Shown: positions 19,024 to 28,717 of the stretch, in pieces
How positions within the stretch are numbered: the first letter of the stretch is position 1
Layout: each line of letters begins with the position of its first letter
NCBI GenBank assembly: GCA_025210375.1
Contig: JAOASB010000003.1
Span: forward strand, 1 to 64,000
Length of the DNA: 64,000 bases
Direction of reading: 5' to 3'
Source of the DNA: Maledivibacter sp.
GTDB lineage: Bacteria > Bacillota > Clostridia > Peptostreptococcales > Caminicellaceae
Program-made: the position numbers and the translations under genes
Notes under the pieces: generated by a model
The model's input: the letters and a program-made list of their open reading frames with translations, nothing else
Told to the model about the DNA's origin: nothing
The model's database searches: none

Positions 19024-20412
19024 TTACTTTGCCAATTCATATAATGCATTTGCATATATCTTTGTAATTTTGATCAAATCTTCAGTAGCTATATATTCAT
19101 CCCTTTGATGGGCTAGTTCTGGTTGTCCCGGGAATAATGGGCCGAAGGCAACTGCATTTTCCATTGATCTAGCATATGTACCCCCACCAATGGTTATTGG
19201 CTCACTATTATCTCCAGTGAATTCTCTATAAACCTTCATTAGCTTTTGAATCAATTCATGATCCTTAGGTAGATATAGGGGTTCAGAATCTTCAATATGA
19301 ACTATATCAATTTCACTACCCTTTAATTCTATTTCCATTCCTTCATACACATCTTTAGCTGTAAAAGTTACTGGGTATCTAATATTTACCGTAACCTTTA
19401 CATCGGTTTCGTTCAAATCGATTATTCCCACATTGAATATAAGGCTTCCAGTAGCCTCATCCTCAAGTCCACAGCCTATTGATTCACCACCGTATTCCAT
19501 TCCTATTTTTTCATTATATACCTTAATAAAATCAGCTATATCACCGGAGGCTAAATCCAAGGTGTTCAAAAATACCATGAGCTGGGATACCGCATTTTGG
19601 CCATGCTTAGGAAGGCTGCCATGGGCAGATATGCCATAGGATTTGATGATAGATATATCATTCTCTTCCTGTATTTCTAGCTTAATATTAGTTTTACTGA
19701 CATAGTCTACTAGCTTTTCCTTTAACAAGGCATTAGAAGCAAGATGGGCTTCACAATAATCGGGAACCATATTTGGTCTATTGCCACCCTTTATTTTCAA
19801 TACCTTTATTCCATCATCATTATATTTATTTCCAAGTCTTTTTACTAGGTCAAACATTAGGATACCCTTTTCACCATGGATTGCAGGGAATTCAGCATCT
19901 GGAGTAAAGGCAACGCTTGGAGCCTGTTCTTTATTTAAATAGTACTTTAAGCTTTCCCAGCTGCTTTCTTCATCTAGACCGAAAATAATACGGATTTTTT
20001 TATTTAGTTTCACACCGGAATCCTTAACTGCTTTCATAGCATATAATGCGGCTATGGCAGGCCCTTTATCATCTATAGTTCCCCTGCCAAAAATTTTTCC
20101 GTCGTGGATTTCTGCGGCATAAGGTGGATGAGTCCAATCATCGCCTTCGGGGACAACATCAAGATGGACTAATACACCTACAACCCCGTCACCACTGCCA
20201 AATTCAGCATGGCCAGCATAGTTATCTAAATTTTTGATTTCAAATCCAAATTCTTTAGATAAATCCAAAGCATACATGAAGCATTCATGGATATCCCTTC
20301 CAAAGGGCATTCCCTCCTGGGGATGGTCCTTTACACTTTTTAGCTTAATAATCTCTTTGGTAGATGTGATGATTTCATCACGCATTTCTTCAATTCTTTT
20401 CTCAAAGTTCAT
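19024..20412 (-). CDS. pepV: Dipeptidase PepV / Sapep-type M20 metallopeptidase
   Basis: A 462-residue cytoplasmic zinc (or manganese) dipeptidase. The HLDVVPEGDDW motif with the first metal His/Asp and GRGTIDDKGP with the bridging Asp are clear, followed by GLDEESSW with the catalytic and metal glutamates, an HGEKG, a lid domain, and a C-terminal GGGTYARSMENAVAFGP and HQRDEY containing the last ligand. Length fits the family. The ATG at 20412 is favoured, since GGGGG lies seven bases upstream; the ATG two codons earlier touches it. A short hairpin at about 18999-19018 lies past the stop but lacks a clear T-run on the minus strand. Confidence 0.93.
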   Translation of the reverse strand: MNFEKRIEEMRDEIITSTKEIIKLKSVKDHPQEGMPFGRDIHECFMYALDLSKEFGFEIKNLDNYAGHAEFGSGDGVVGVLVHLDVVPEGDDWTHPPYAAEIHDGKIFGRGTIDDKGPAIAALYAMKAVKDSGVKLNKKIRIIFGLDEESSWESLKYYLNKEQAPSVAFTPDAEFPAIHGEKGILMFDLVKRLGNKYNDDGIKVLKIKGGNRPNMVPDYCEAHLASNALLKEKLVDYVSKTNIKLEIQEENDISIIKSYGISAHGSLPKHGQNAVSQLMVFLNTLDLASGDIADFIKVYNEKIGMEYGGESIGCGLEDEATGSLIFNVGIIDLNETDVKVTVNIRYPVTFTAKDVYEGMEIELKGSEIDIVHIEDSEPLYLPKDHELIQKLMKVYREFTGDNSEPITIGGGTYARSMENAVAFGPLFPGQPELAHQRDEYIATEDLIKITKIYANALYELAK

Positions 20413-20609
20413 ACTCATACCCCCAATATAAATTTTCCTTTATATTACTCCATTTTAGAAAAATTTTCAATAGAGCAAATTGTATGATTACTTTTTATAA
20501 ACCCTATAGTAATAAATAAAACTTTGATTTCAAACTGTTTTATTAGTATAATTACCATAAATGGGAGTTTCATTAAAAATACTGTAAGTACTGGTAAGGT
20601 GATAAAAAT

Positions 20610-21173
20610 ATGTATACTTTAGATGAACTTAGGGCAATTACTTATAGTTGCAGGAAATGTAGGTTATGTGAAAGCCGAACTAACGTAGTTTTTGGACAAG
20701 GTGATCCCAATGCAGATATCATGTTTATAGGAGAGGGCCCAGGTAGAGAAGAGGACTTAAGCGGTGAGGCCTTTATAGGAGCGGCGGGTAAGCTGCTCAC
20801 AAAGGCAATAGAAGCTATTGGATTTAAAAGACAAGAAGTTTACATAGCAAATATAGTAAAATGTCGTCCACCTAACAATAGGAATCCTAAGGATGATGAG
20901 ATGCAGGCGTGTATTCAATATCTCAGATGGCAGGTAAAGCTCATACAGCCTAAGATAATTGTATGTTTAGGGTCTATAGCTTCGAAGAATATAATAGACA
21001 AGAATCTAAGGATTACAAAGGAAAGAGGACAATGGATAGAAAAGAAGGGTTGTATGATACTTCCCACCTTCCATCCAGCGGCTTTGCTTAGGGACGAAGG
21101 TAAAAAAAGACCTTTTTGGGAAGATTTTAAGAAGATCAAGGAAATGTATGGGGAACTAAAGAAGAATGAATAA
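20610..21173 (+). CDS. Uracil-DNA glycosylase, family 4 (Fe-S type)
   Basis: A 187-residue base-excision repair enzyme removing uracil from DNA. The [4Fe-4S] ligands are Cys14 and Cys17 (SCRKCRLC), the cysteine in VKCRPPNNR, and that in IVCLGSIA. The active-site loop GEGPGREEDLSGEAFIGAAG and the C-terminal PTFHPAALLR are typical. AAGGTGAT provides the ribosome site. It stands alone with its own terminator. Confidence 0.93.
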   Translation: MYTLDELRAITYSCRKCRLCESRTNVVFGQGDPNADIMFIGEGPGREEDLSGEAFIGAAGKLLTKAIEAIGFKRQEVYIANIVKCRPPNNRNPKDDEMQACIQYLRWQVKLIQPKIIVCLGSIASKNIIDKNLRITKERGQWIEKKGCMILPTFHPAALLRDEGKKRPFWEDFKKIKEMYGELKKNE

Positions 21174-21184
21174 AAATTAGGGAA

Positions 21185-21222
21185 AAATACAGCTGTAATA
21201 TATATTGTAGCTGTATTTTTTT
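21185..21222 (+). terminator. Terminator after uracil-DNA glycosylase
   Basis: AAATACAGCT and AGCTGTATTT form the stem, followed by a T-run. Confidence 0.8.
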
Positions 21223-21355
21223 GATTTATAAATACATATGATTTCTATTTATATGAAAAGAAAGTCCAGATTTTCGTATTAAAAATGCCTAAATAAGGAA
21301 ATATTAAATAAGTAAAGAGCTTCAAACCCATATTTTGAAAGGATGGTGAGATCAT

Positions 21356-21865
21356 ATGACAACACCTAAAGAAATAAGTGTGCCTGAAAAAACAGATAAT
21401 TTACCAAAGGAAAAATTTGATGAATTAGATAGGTATATTGCTGGCCTTAAGACTACAAAGGGAGCATTAGTACAGATACTTCATAGGGCTCAGCATATTT
21501 TTGGATATTTACCAAGGGAAGTACAGCTTTTTATAGCAAGAAAGCTTGGAATACCAGGGGCTGAGGTTTTCGGAGTAGTAAGTTTTTACTCTTATTTCAC
21601 CACGAAGCCCGTGGGACAACATATTATTAGCGTATGCATGGGCACGGCATGTTTTGTAAGAGGAGCCGATAGAATTACGGAGAGTTTAAAGGAAAAGTTA
21701 GGAATTGGTTCCAATGAGACCACAGAGGATGGACTATTTACTTTAAAGGATGTTAGGTGTATAGGAGCCTGTGGATTGGCACCGGTAGTTATGGTAGATG
21801 AAAAGGTATATGGACGAGTAAAGGAAGAAGACATCGATGAAATATTAAATCAATATCGTGGATAA
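21356..21865 (+). CDS. hndA: NAD(P)-linked hydrogenase subunit A, NuoE-like [2Fe-2S] thioredoxin-fold protein
   Basis: A 169-residue subunit of the HndABCD/HydABC-type hydrogenase. The helical N-terminus (GALVQILHRAQHIFGYLP) is typical of NuoE. The [2Fe-2S] ligands are in SVCMGTACFVRGA (C-x4-C) and RCIGACGLAPVV (C-x3-C). It passes electrons between the flavin subunit and the hydrogenase. It opens a four-gene operon and has a fair ribosome site (AAGGATGGTGAG). Confidence 0.93.
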   Translation: MTTPKEISVPEKTDNLPKEKFDELDRYIAGLKTTKGALVQILHRAQHIFGYLPREVQLFIARKLGIPGAEVFGVVSFYSYFTTKPVGQHIISVCMGTACFVRGADRITESLKEKLGIGSNETTEDGLFTLKDVRCIGACGLAPVVMVDEKVYGRVKEEDIDEILNQYRG

Positions 21866-21886
21866 AAAAATAGGAGGTGTAGTCAA

Positions 21887-22273
21887 ATGGAAGTTAAATC
21901 CCTTGAGGATCTAAAGAAAATTCGTGAGGAATCCTTAAACAAAGTTAAATTAAGGGATAAGGGTGAAGGAGATCAGATTGAGATATTAGTAGGCATGGCA
22001 ACCTGTGGTATTGCATCCGGTGCAAGGGAAACCTTAAATGCAATAGTGGACGAGATATCTAAAGAGGATATTGATAATGTAAAGGTCGTACAAGTAGGCT
22101 GTGTGGGCTACTGTCATTCAGAACCATGTGTTCAGGTCAATATTCCAGGAGAAAAACCTGTTCTATATGGAAAAATAGATGAAAACAAAGGAAGAGAAAT
22201 AGTTAAAAAGCATATAAAGGAAGGAAAGCCACTAAAGGATTTCATATTAGATGTTACCTTTGAACGAGCATAA
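21887..22273 (+). CDS. hndB: Hydrogenase-associated [2Fe-2S] ferredoxin-like subunit B
   Basis: A 128-residue thioredoxin-like ferredoxin with cysteines in MATCGIASGAR and in VGCVGYCHSEPC. This matches HndB-type subunits found between the NuoE- and NuoF-like subunits in Desulfovibrio and Clostridia. It has AGGAGGTG before the ATG. Its exact electron-transfer role in the four-subunit complex is not settled. Confidence 0.88.
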   Translation: MEVKSLEDLKKIREESLNKVKLRDKGEGDQIEILVGMATCGIASGARETLNAIVDEISKEDIDNVKVVQVGCVGYCHSEPCVQVNIPGEKPVLYGKIDENKGREIVKKHIKEGKPLKDFILDVTFERA

Positions 22274-22335
22274 ATTCACTGAATATTTCTTTGCTTTAAG
22301 TTGTTTATCTCTACTAATTAATGAGGAGGTAGGAT

Positions 22336-24135
22336 ATGGGCAGTAATTTTCGCACAAACATAATGGTTTGTGGAGGTACAGGCTGTGTAGCAAGTGAGAG
22401 TGAAAAAGTAATCAAGAATCTCAACCTTATTCTTAAGGCCCGTGGATATGAAAAAGAAGCTAAGGTAATAAAAACAGGATGTTTTGGATTTTGCGAGCAA
22501 GGCCCCATTGTTAAGATAGAGCCTGATAATGTTTTTTATGTTAGGGTTACTCCAAAGGATGCTAAGGATATCATAGATGAACACATAGTAAAGGGTAGGA
22601 GAGTTGAAAGACTTCTATATAAAGAACCTGAAAAGGGTGAAATAATTGAAACCCATGAAAAAATGCCCTTTTATAAAAAACAACTAAGAATTGCCCTCAG
22701 AAATTGTGGACTTATAAATCCAGAGGATATATATGAGTATATTGCACTAGATGGTTATGAATCCCTTGGAAAAGTAGTCAGCACCATGACCCAGGATGAG
22801 ATTATTGACATTGTAAAAAGATCAGGGCTCAGAGGTCGCGGCGGAGGAGGCTTTCCCACTGGCTTGAAATGGGAGTTCACAAAAAAGGCTCAGGGTGATA
22901 CTAAATATATTATATGCAATGCAGATGAAGGTGACCCGGGAGCATTCATGGATAGGAGCATATTAGAGGGTGATCCCCATAGTGTTCTTGAGTCAATGGC
23001 TATAGCAGGATATGCAGTAGGTGCCCAGCATGGGCTTATATATATTAGGGCGGAATATCCCCTTGCCATAGAAAGACTTAATATAGCCATAGATCAAGCT
23101 CGAAATCTAGGTCTTTTAGGTGAAAATATTTTTAATTCCAATTTCAGCTTTGATATTGAATTGAAATTTGGAGCTGGAGCCTTCGTATGCGGAGAAGAAA
23201 CGGCTCTGATAAATTCAGCTGAGGGTAGACGTGGGGAACCGAGATATAAACCTCCATATCCAGCAAATAGTGGACTCTGGGGTAAGCCTACCTGCGTAAA
23301 CAATGTTGAAACCTTTGCAAATATTCCCCCCATTGTGATGAAGGGACCAGAATGGTTTTCCTCCATAGGCTCCGAAAAAAGTAAAGGAACAAAGGTTTTT
23401 GCCCTTGCAGGAAAGATCAATAATGTAGGTTTAATTGAAGTGCCAATGGGAACAACCCTTAGAGAAATAGTATTTGACATTGGAGGGGGAATCCAAGATG
23501 GTCGGAAATTTAAGGCTGTCCAAACGGGAGGCCCTTCTGGGGGAGTAATTACTGAAAAAGACCTTGATACTCCAATAGATTATGATAGCTTAAATGCTAT
23601 TGGTTCTATGATGGGGTCCGGCGGTTTGATCGTAATGGATGATACTACTTGTATGGTGGATGTTGCTAAGTTTTACCTTGAGTTCACCCAGGATGAGTCC
23701 TGCGGTAGATGTACGCCATGTCGTGTTGGCACAAAGAGAATATATGAAATTTTAACAAGAATAACAGAGGGTAAAGGAAAAACCGAGGATTTGGATATAC
23801 TTAAGCAATTATCCTATATGATAAAGGATAGCTCATTGTGCGGACTTGGACAAACTGCACCAAATCCTGTTTTAAGTACAATGAAACATTTTTGGGATGA
23901 ATACATAGCCCATGTGGAGGACAAGGTGTGTCCTACTGGAAGATGCAAGGGGCTCGCAAAATATAAGATAGATCCAAAAAAATGTGTGGGATGTACGGCA
24001 TGTGCCAGGGTATGCCCTGTGGATTGTATATCCGGCGAGCCTAAAAAGACCTATGTAATTGATGAAAGCATATGTATAAAATGCGGAGCATGCTTTAAAG
24101 CATGTAAATTTAGCGCAGTAATAAAACCTAAATAA
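22336..24135 (+). CDS. hndC: NAD(P)-linked hydrogenase subunit C, NuoF-like flavoprotein
   Basis: A 599-residue subunit with four parts. Residues 1-100 form a thioredoxin-like [2Fe-2S] domain (MVCGGTGCVASE, TGCFGFCEQGP). Next is the FMN/NADH domain with GLRGRGGGGFPTGLKW and ICNADEGDPGAFMDRS, then the SLBB region and the 4Fe-4S site ESCGRCTPCRVG. The C-terminus has a two-cluster ferredoxin domain, CVGCTACARVCP and CIKCGACFKACK. In the electron-bifurcating HydABC enzymes this is the subunit that oxidises or reduces NAD(P)H with ferredoxin. AGGAGG precedes the start. Confidence 0.95.
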   Translation: MGSNFRTNIMVCGGTGCVASESEKVIKNLNLILKARGYEKEAKVIKTGCFGFCEQGPIVKIEPDNVFYVRVTPKDAKDIIDEHIVKGRRVERLLYKEPEKGEIIETHEKMPFYKKQLRIALRNCGLINPEDIYEYIALDGYESLGKVVSTMTQDEIIDIVKRSGLRGRGGGGFPTGLKWEFTKKAQGDTKYIICNADEGDPGAFMDRSILEGDPHSVLESMAIAGYAVGAQHGLIYIRAEYPLAIERLNIAIDQARNLGLLGENIFNSNFSFDIELKFGAGAFVCGEETALINSAEGRRGEPRYKPPYPANSGLWGKPTCVNNVETFANIPPIVMKGPEWFSSIGSEKSKGTKVFALAGKINNVGLIEVPMGTTLREIVFDIGGGIQDGRKFKAVQTGGPSGGVITEKDLDTPIDYDSLNAIGSMMGSGGLIVMDDTTCMVDVAKFYLEFTQDESCGRCTPCRVGTKRIYEILTRITEGKGKTEDLDILKQLSYMIKDSSLCGLGQTAPNPVLSTMKHFWDEYIAHVEDKVCPTGRCKGLAKYKIDPKKCVGCTACARVCPVDCISGEPKKTYVIDESICIKCGACFKACKFSAVIKPK

Positions 24136-24151
24136 GGAGTGAGGTGAGAAT

Positions 24152-25906
24152 ATGACTGAAAATAAGGATATGGTCACAATCACAATTAATGACCAGAAGC
24201 TCACAGTGCCAAAGGACATAACCATATTAGAAGCTTCAAATAAAGCGGGTATAAGGATACCAACACTATGTCATTTAGACTTACATGATTTAAAGGCAGT
24301 AAATCAGACGGCTTCATGTAGGGTCTGTATGGTCGAAGCACCGGGACGAGATACATTAGTTCCTGCATGTGTCACAAAGGTTCACGAGGGTATGGAAATC
24401 CGTACGGATTCCTTAAGGGCAATAAAAGCCCGTAGAATGGCAGTAGAACTACTATTATCAAATCATCCAAACGAATGTTTTACATGTCCTAAAAACATGG
24501 AATGTGAGCTTCAATCCTTAGCCCATGAGCTTGGGGTGAGGGATATAAAATGGGCTGGGGAGAAAATGAAATTTCCAAAGGATGTCTCAAGTGGTGCCAT
24601 AGTAAAGGATGCAAATAAGTGTATAATGTGTAGGAGATGTGAGACCATGTGTAACGAGGTCCAAACCTGTGGGATACTTTCTGCTATCAGTAGGGGTTTT
24701 AATGCCTTTGTAGGGCCGGCATTCAATATACCCATGGTAGAGTCCTCTTGTACCTATTGTGGGCAATGTGTGGCTGTTTGCCCAACGGCGGCCTTAACTG
24801 AGGTTAACCATACGGATAAAGTATGGGAAGCTTTAAATGATCCAGATAAATATGTGGTTGTACAAACTGCACCGGCCATTAGAGTTGCCATTGGGGAGCT
24901 TTTTGGAATGGAGCCAGGCACCATAGTAACTGGAAAGCTGGCTACAGCTCTAAGACGTATGGGCTTCGACGCAGTTTTTGATACTGACTTTGCAGCGGAT
25001 TTAACCATTATGGAGGAAGCATCGGAGCTTATACACCGCTTAGAACATGGGGGAACACTGCCCATGCTCACCAGCTGTTGTCCAGCGTGGGTAAAATTTA
25101 TTGAGCATCAATTTCCAGAATTATTAGATATACCATCAACATGTAAGTCACCTCATATAATGATGGGGACTGTGGTTAAGACCTATTATGCAGAAAAAAT
25201 GGGGATTGATCCAGAGAAATTAGTGGTAGTTTCAGTCATGCCTTGTATTGCTAAAAAAGCTGAAGCAAAGCGTCCTGAGCTTACTAAAGATGAAAATGAT
25301 AATGTAGATATAGTAGTTACTACCCGTGAATTTGGATATATGCTAAAGGAAGCCGGAATAGACTTTGTAAATCTACCCGATAGTGACTTCGATAATCCCC
25401 TTGGGGAAAGCACTGGAGCATCTGTGATCTTTGGTACCACCGGTGGAGTTATAGAGGCTGCTATTCGTACTGCATATGACTGGATGACGGGAGAAGACCT
25501 TGAAAAGGTTGATTTTACACAGTTAAGAGGTATGGAAGGTATCAGAGAGGCCACGGTCAAAATAAATGATATGGATATCAAGATAGGTATAGCCCACGGT
25601 TTAGGAAATGCCCGTAGGCTTCTTGAAGATATAAGAGATGGGAAGTCCCACTATCATGCAATAGAGATCATGGCATGCCCCGGGGGATGTATAGGTGGTG
25701 GTGGACAGCCCTATCATCATGGGAATGATGAGATCGTTAAGAAACGTCAACAAGCAATATATAAAGAAGATAAGAGTAAGAAACTAAGAAAATCCCATGA
25801 AAATCCTGAGATAATAAAGCTATATGAAGAATATCTAGGTAAGCCCTATGGACATAAAGCCCACGAGCTTTTACATACCCATTATGAGGCAAGGGAGAGG
25901 ATTTAA
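24152..25906 (+). CDS. hndD: [FeFe] hydrogenase catalytic subunit D
   Basis: A 584-residue H2-forming subunit. The N-terminal [2Fe-2S] domain has ASCRVCMVEAPGR and ends VPACVTKV. Next is the His-Cys3 cluster region (HPNECFTCPKNMECELQ), two 4Fe-4S clusters (CIMCRRCETMC, CTYCGQCVAVCP), and the H-cluster motifs TSCCPAWVKF (near 307), MPCIAKKAEA (near 364) and MACPGGCIGGGGQP (near 507). The C-terminal small-subunit-like tail is present. With hndABC and PFOR this gives H2 from pyruvate-derived ferredoxin and NAD(P)H. Confurcation is inferred from subunit make-up and not shown by the sequence alone. Confidence 0.96.
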   Translation: MTENKDMVTITINDQKLTVPKDITILEASNKAGIRIPTLCHLDLHDLKAVNQTASCRVCMVEAPGRDTLVPACVTKVHEGMEIRTDSLRAIKARRMAVELLLSNHPNECFTCPKNMECELQSLAHELGVRDIKWAGEKMKFPKDVSSGAIVKDANKCIMCRRCETMCNEVQTCGILSAISRGFNAFVGPAFNIPMVESSCTYCGQCVAVCPTAALTEVNHTDKVWEALNDPDKYVVVQTAPAIRVAIGELFGMEPGTIVTGKLATALRRMGFDAVFDTDFAADLTIMEEASELIHRLEHGGTLPMLTSCCPAWVKFIEHQFPELLDIPSTCKSPHIMMGTVVKTYYAEKMGIDPEKLVVVSVMPCIAKKAEAKRPELTKDENDNVDIVVTTREFGYMLKEAGIDFVNLPDSDFDNPLGESTGASVIFGTTGGVIEAAIRTAYDWMTGEDLEKVDFTQLRGMEGIREATVKINDMDIKIGIAHGLGNARRLLEDIRDGKSHYHAIEIMACPGGCIGGGGQPYHHGNDEIVKKRQQAIYKEDKSKKLRKSHENPEIIKLYEEYLGKPYGHKAHELLHTHYEARERI

Positions 25907-25936
25907 TAAAAAGTATATCCATGAGGATCAATAAAA

Positions 25937-25974
25937 AAAGTCAAGGCTGGTATATCTCAGCTCTGACTTTTTTT
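25937..25974 (+). terminator. Terminator of the hnd operon
   Basis: AAGTCAAGGCTG pairs with CAGCTCTGACTT, then a T-run. Confidence 0.85.
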
Positions 25975-26010
25975 ATTAAAAAACTTTTATAATCAACATT
26001 TTGGAATATA

Positions 26011-26117
26011 TATATAGATTTCCAAAAGTTAAACTTAATTTATACATCTCAAAATATCCGATGTTTCTAGGGATTTTTGATGTGTATAAATTAACTGTTT
26101 AACTGGAATATCTATAG
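26011..26117. mobile_element. MITE-like element, family B, copy 1
   Basis: A 107-bp imperfect palindrome. Left arm begins TATAGATTTCC and contains TTAATTTATACAT; right arm contains GTATAAATTAACTG and ends GGAATATCTATAG. It differs from 56639-56743 at only a few positions. Located between convergent hnd and met operons. Confidence 0.75.
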
Positions 26118-26145
26118 GTTGTTTTCCTTACTTTTCTTATTTCAT

Positions 26146-26967
26146 CTAAAACGTAGGAACTATAGCTCCTTTATATTGCTCCTCAATAAACTTCTTAACC
26201 TTTTCAGATTGTAAAGCTTCTATCAATGTTTTTATGTTTTCATTATCCTTATCTTCTGGTCTAATAGTAAGGATATTTGAATAAGGAGAATCACTACCTT
26301 CCATTAGTAATGCATCATCTGAAGGATTTAAACCGGCTTCAAGGGCGTAGTTAGTATTTATAATGGAAGCATCAACATCATCCAGTGTTCTTGGTAGCTG
26401 GGCAGCTTCAATAGGCATAAATACTAAATTTTTAGGGTTTTCTACTATATCCTTATCTGTAGCTTCAAGACCCGCATCCTCTTTAAGCTTGATATAGCCC
26501 TTAGATTCTAAAAGGATCAAGGCTCTACCTTCATTAGTTGGATCATTAGGAATAGAAATAGTTGCTCCATCCTTTAGTTCATCCGACGATTTGATTTTTT
26601 TTGAATATAAACCTAAAGGTTCTACATGAATTTTTGCTGCATTAAACAGCTCTATATTGTGTTCTCCAGCAAAGGACTCCATATAAGGTGCATGTTGAAA
26701 GAAGTTTGCATCTATTTCCTTTGAATCTAAAGAAAGATTTGGTGTTACATAATCAGTAAACTCTATTATTTGAAGCTCGATTCCCTTCTCTTCAAGCTGA
26801 GGCTTTATAATATTTAGAATTTCAGAATGGGGTACAGGTGTAGCACCAACCTTTAATACTACTTTTTCTGAGTCTGATGCCCCTGTGCTTTTGGTAGCAT
26901 TGCCTGCACACCCTGCTAAAGCAATACATAAAATCAATAAACCGATAAATAATATATTTTTTTTCAT
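26146..26967 (-). CDS. metQ: Methionine ABC transporter substrate-binding lipoprotein MetQ
   Basis: A 273-residue lipoprotein of the NlpA/MetQ family. The signal peptide ends CIALAGCAGN with the lipidated Cys. Family motifs are VGATPVPHSEILNIIKP, the EIDANFFQHAPYME segment, SIPNDPTNEGRAL and a C-terminal TNYALEAGLNP. AGGAGGG lies eight bases before the ATG at 26967. It is the last gene of the metNIQ operon. Confidence 0.95.
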   Translation of the reverse strand: MKKNILFIGLLILCIALAGCAGNATKSTGASDSEKVVLKVGATPVPHSEILNIIKPQLEEKGIELQIIEFTDYVTPNLSLDSKEIDANFFQHAPYMESFAGEHNIELFNAAKIHVEPLGLYSKKIKSSDELKDGATISIPNDPTNEGRALILLESKGYIKLKEDAGLEATDKDIVENPKNLVFMPIEAAQLPRTLDDVDASIINTNYALEAGLNPSDDALLMEGSDSPYSNILTIRPEDKDNENIKTLIEALQSEKVKKFIEEQYKGAIVPTF

Positions 26968-26979
26968 CAAAAAACCCTC

Positions 26980-27630
26980 CTATTTTTTATTTAGTATTCT
27001 TGCTAAGCTATTTCCAGAAATTTGAACTAACTGAACAATCACAATCAGTACAATTACTGAAGCAATTAAGACATTCGTTTTAAAACGATGATAGCCATAT
27101 CTAATGGCTAGGTCTCCTAGACCACCTCCTCCAACTATTCCTGTTATTGCGGAAAAGCCCAAAATATTTATGAGTGTTATAGTTATGCCGAGGACAAGGG
27201 ATGACATTGCCTCGGGTAATAAAACCTTAGTGATGATTTGAAGGGGGGTTGCCCCCATTGAAATCGACGCCTCAATAATGCCCGAATCTACTTCCTTAAG
27301 GGATGTTTCAACTACTCTGGCGAAAAATGGAGTAGCTGCTACCACCAATGGTACGATAGCGGCTGTAGTTCCAATAGATGTCCCCACTATCAATCTAGTA
27401 AATGGAATAATTAATATTATAAGGATTATTGCAGGGAATGACCTTATGATATTAACTATTGTTGAAAGCACTTTGTTCAACTTAGGGAAGGGCAATATAT
27501 GATTCTTTTCAGTGACCACAAGGATTATTCCAAGGGGAAGACCAAGTAGTATGGTTAGGATTGCCGATATTCCTACCATATATAGAGTTTCTAACAGTGA
27601 TGGTATAAGTAGTTCAAATAAGTTATTCAC
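26980..27630 (-). CDS. metI: Methionine ABC transporter permease MetI
   Basis: A 216-residue permease with about five helices. The start segment is ETLYMVGISAILTILLGLPLG, the coupling loop EASISMGATPLQIITKVLLP faces the ATPase, and TAIVGGGGLGDLAIRYGYHRF-type residues close the protein. It starts at GTG, overlapping the end of metN by eight bases, which implies translational coupling. Confidence 0.95.
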   Translation of the reverse strand: MNNLFELLIPSLLETLYMVGISAILTILLGLPLGIILVVTEKNHILPFPKLNKVLSTIVNIIRSFPAIILIILIIPFTRLIVGTSIGTTAAIVPLVVAATPFFARVVETSLKEVDSGIIEASISMGATPLQIITKVLLPEAMSSLVLGITITLINILGFSAITGIVGGGGLGDLAIRYGYHRFKTNVLIASVIVLIVIVQLVQISGNSLARILNKK

Positions 27631-28618
27631 TTTTAAGCACCTCAGCTTTCACATTATGGGTTTCAAGGTATGAAATAATATTTTCCAAATCCAATGATAG
27701 ATTATCAATTCCTACGGTTAACTTACCTAAAGGTTTATTTTGAATATATTCAATTCGTCCCGATAAAATATTTACCTCTATATCAAATTCCTTCATTAAC
27801 TTTGATATAATAGGTTCATTTGCACTTCCCCCCACGAAGGACAGGCTTAGAACTATATCCTTTAGGAATTCCTTTGGTATATAGCTTGTGCTTTCTACAA
27901 AATGCTTTGTCACCTGGTTTCTGGGCTTTGAAAAAATATCTATTGTATTGCCTTCTTCTATAACTTTTCCACCCTCTAGTATTGTTACATAATCACATAT
28001 TTCTTTAATCACATCCATTTCATGGGTGACTACAATAATAGTGATGCCCAATGAATCATTTATACTTTTAAGTAGAGTTAAAATTTGTTTTGTAGTTTTA
28101 GGATCCAGGGCAGAGGTAGCTTCATCACATAAAAGAACCTTAGGTTCATTGGCAAGGGCTCTAGCTATACCTACCCTTTGTTTTTGACCACCGCTGAGTT
28201 GTGAAGGGTAAGAACCTGCTTTATCAGAAAGCTCTACCAACTCAAGCAAATCTAAAACTCTTTTCTTTATTTCGGCTTCTGGAACCTTTGATAGCCTTAA
28301 TGGAAAGGCAATATTATCGAAAACAGTTTTGCTTGATAAAAGATTGAAGCCTTGGAAGATCATACCCATTCCCTTGCGTGCGTCTCTTAGTCCCTTATTA
28401 TCCAGGGACATTAGATTTACGCCATCAACCCATACTTCACCTGAGCTAGGTTCTTCAAGCCTATTTATACATCTAATCAAGGATGATTTACCTGCACCGC
28501 TTAAGCCGATTATTCCATGAATGGAGCCCCTATGAACTTCTAGACTAATGCCCTTTAAGGCAGTTACTTCTTGATTACTTTTCTTATATATCTTAGTCAA
28601 ATTTTTAAGCTTGATCAC
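27623..28618 (-). CDS. metN: Methionine ABC transporter ATP-binding protein MetN
   Basis: A 331-residue ATPase. Walker A is GLSGAGKSSLIR, signature LSGGQKQRVGIARAL, Walker B KVLLCDEATSALDP, and the switch histidine is in VVTHEMDV. The C-terminal NIL domain, which senses methionine in this family, spans about 255-331. I start at GTG 28618, giving MIKLKNLTKIY, the usual MetN N-terminus, with AGAGGTG upstream; the frame three codons longer is less likely. Transcription is controlled by the SAM riboswitch upstream. Confidence 0.95.
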   Translation of the reverse strand: MIKLKNLTKIYKKSNQEVTALKGISLEVHRGSIHGIIGLSGAGKSSLIRCINRLEEPSSGEVWVDGVNLMSLDNKGLRDARKGMGMIFQGFNLLSSKTVFDNIAFPLRLSKVPEAEIKKRVLDLLELVELSDKAGSYPSQLSGGQKQRVGIARALANEPKVLLCDEATSALDPKTTKQILTLLKSINDSLGITIIVVTHEMDVIKEICDYVTILEGGKVIEEGNTIDIFSKPRNQVTKHFVESTSYIPKEFLKDIVLSLSFVGGSANEPIISKLMKEFDIEVNILSGRIEYIQNKPLGKLTVGIDNLSLDLENIISYLETHNVKAEVLKSE

Positions 28619-28653
28619 TCGATTCACCTCTTCATAAATTTAAATTACTAGAA

Positions 28654-28705
28654 TATAGAGAGTCTAGGTATGTATAAATTAACTGTTTAACTGGAATCTC
28701 TATAG
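28654..28705. mobile_element. Internally deleted family B MITE in the met leader
   Basis: TATAGAGAGTCTAG, then the family B right arm GTATAAATTAACTGTTTAAC and end GGAATCTCTATAG. It lies between the riboswitch terminator and metN, so it is part of the metN 5' untranslated region. Confidence 0.6.
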
Positions 28706-28717
28706 TATGTTATAAAA

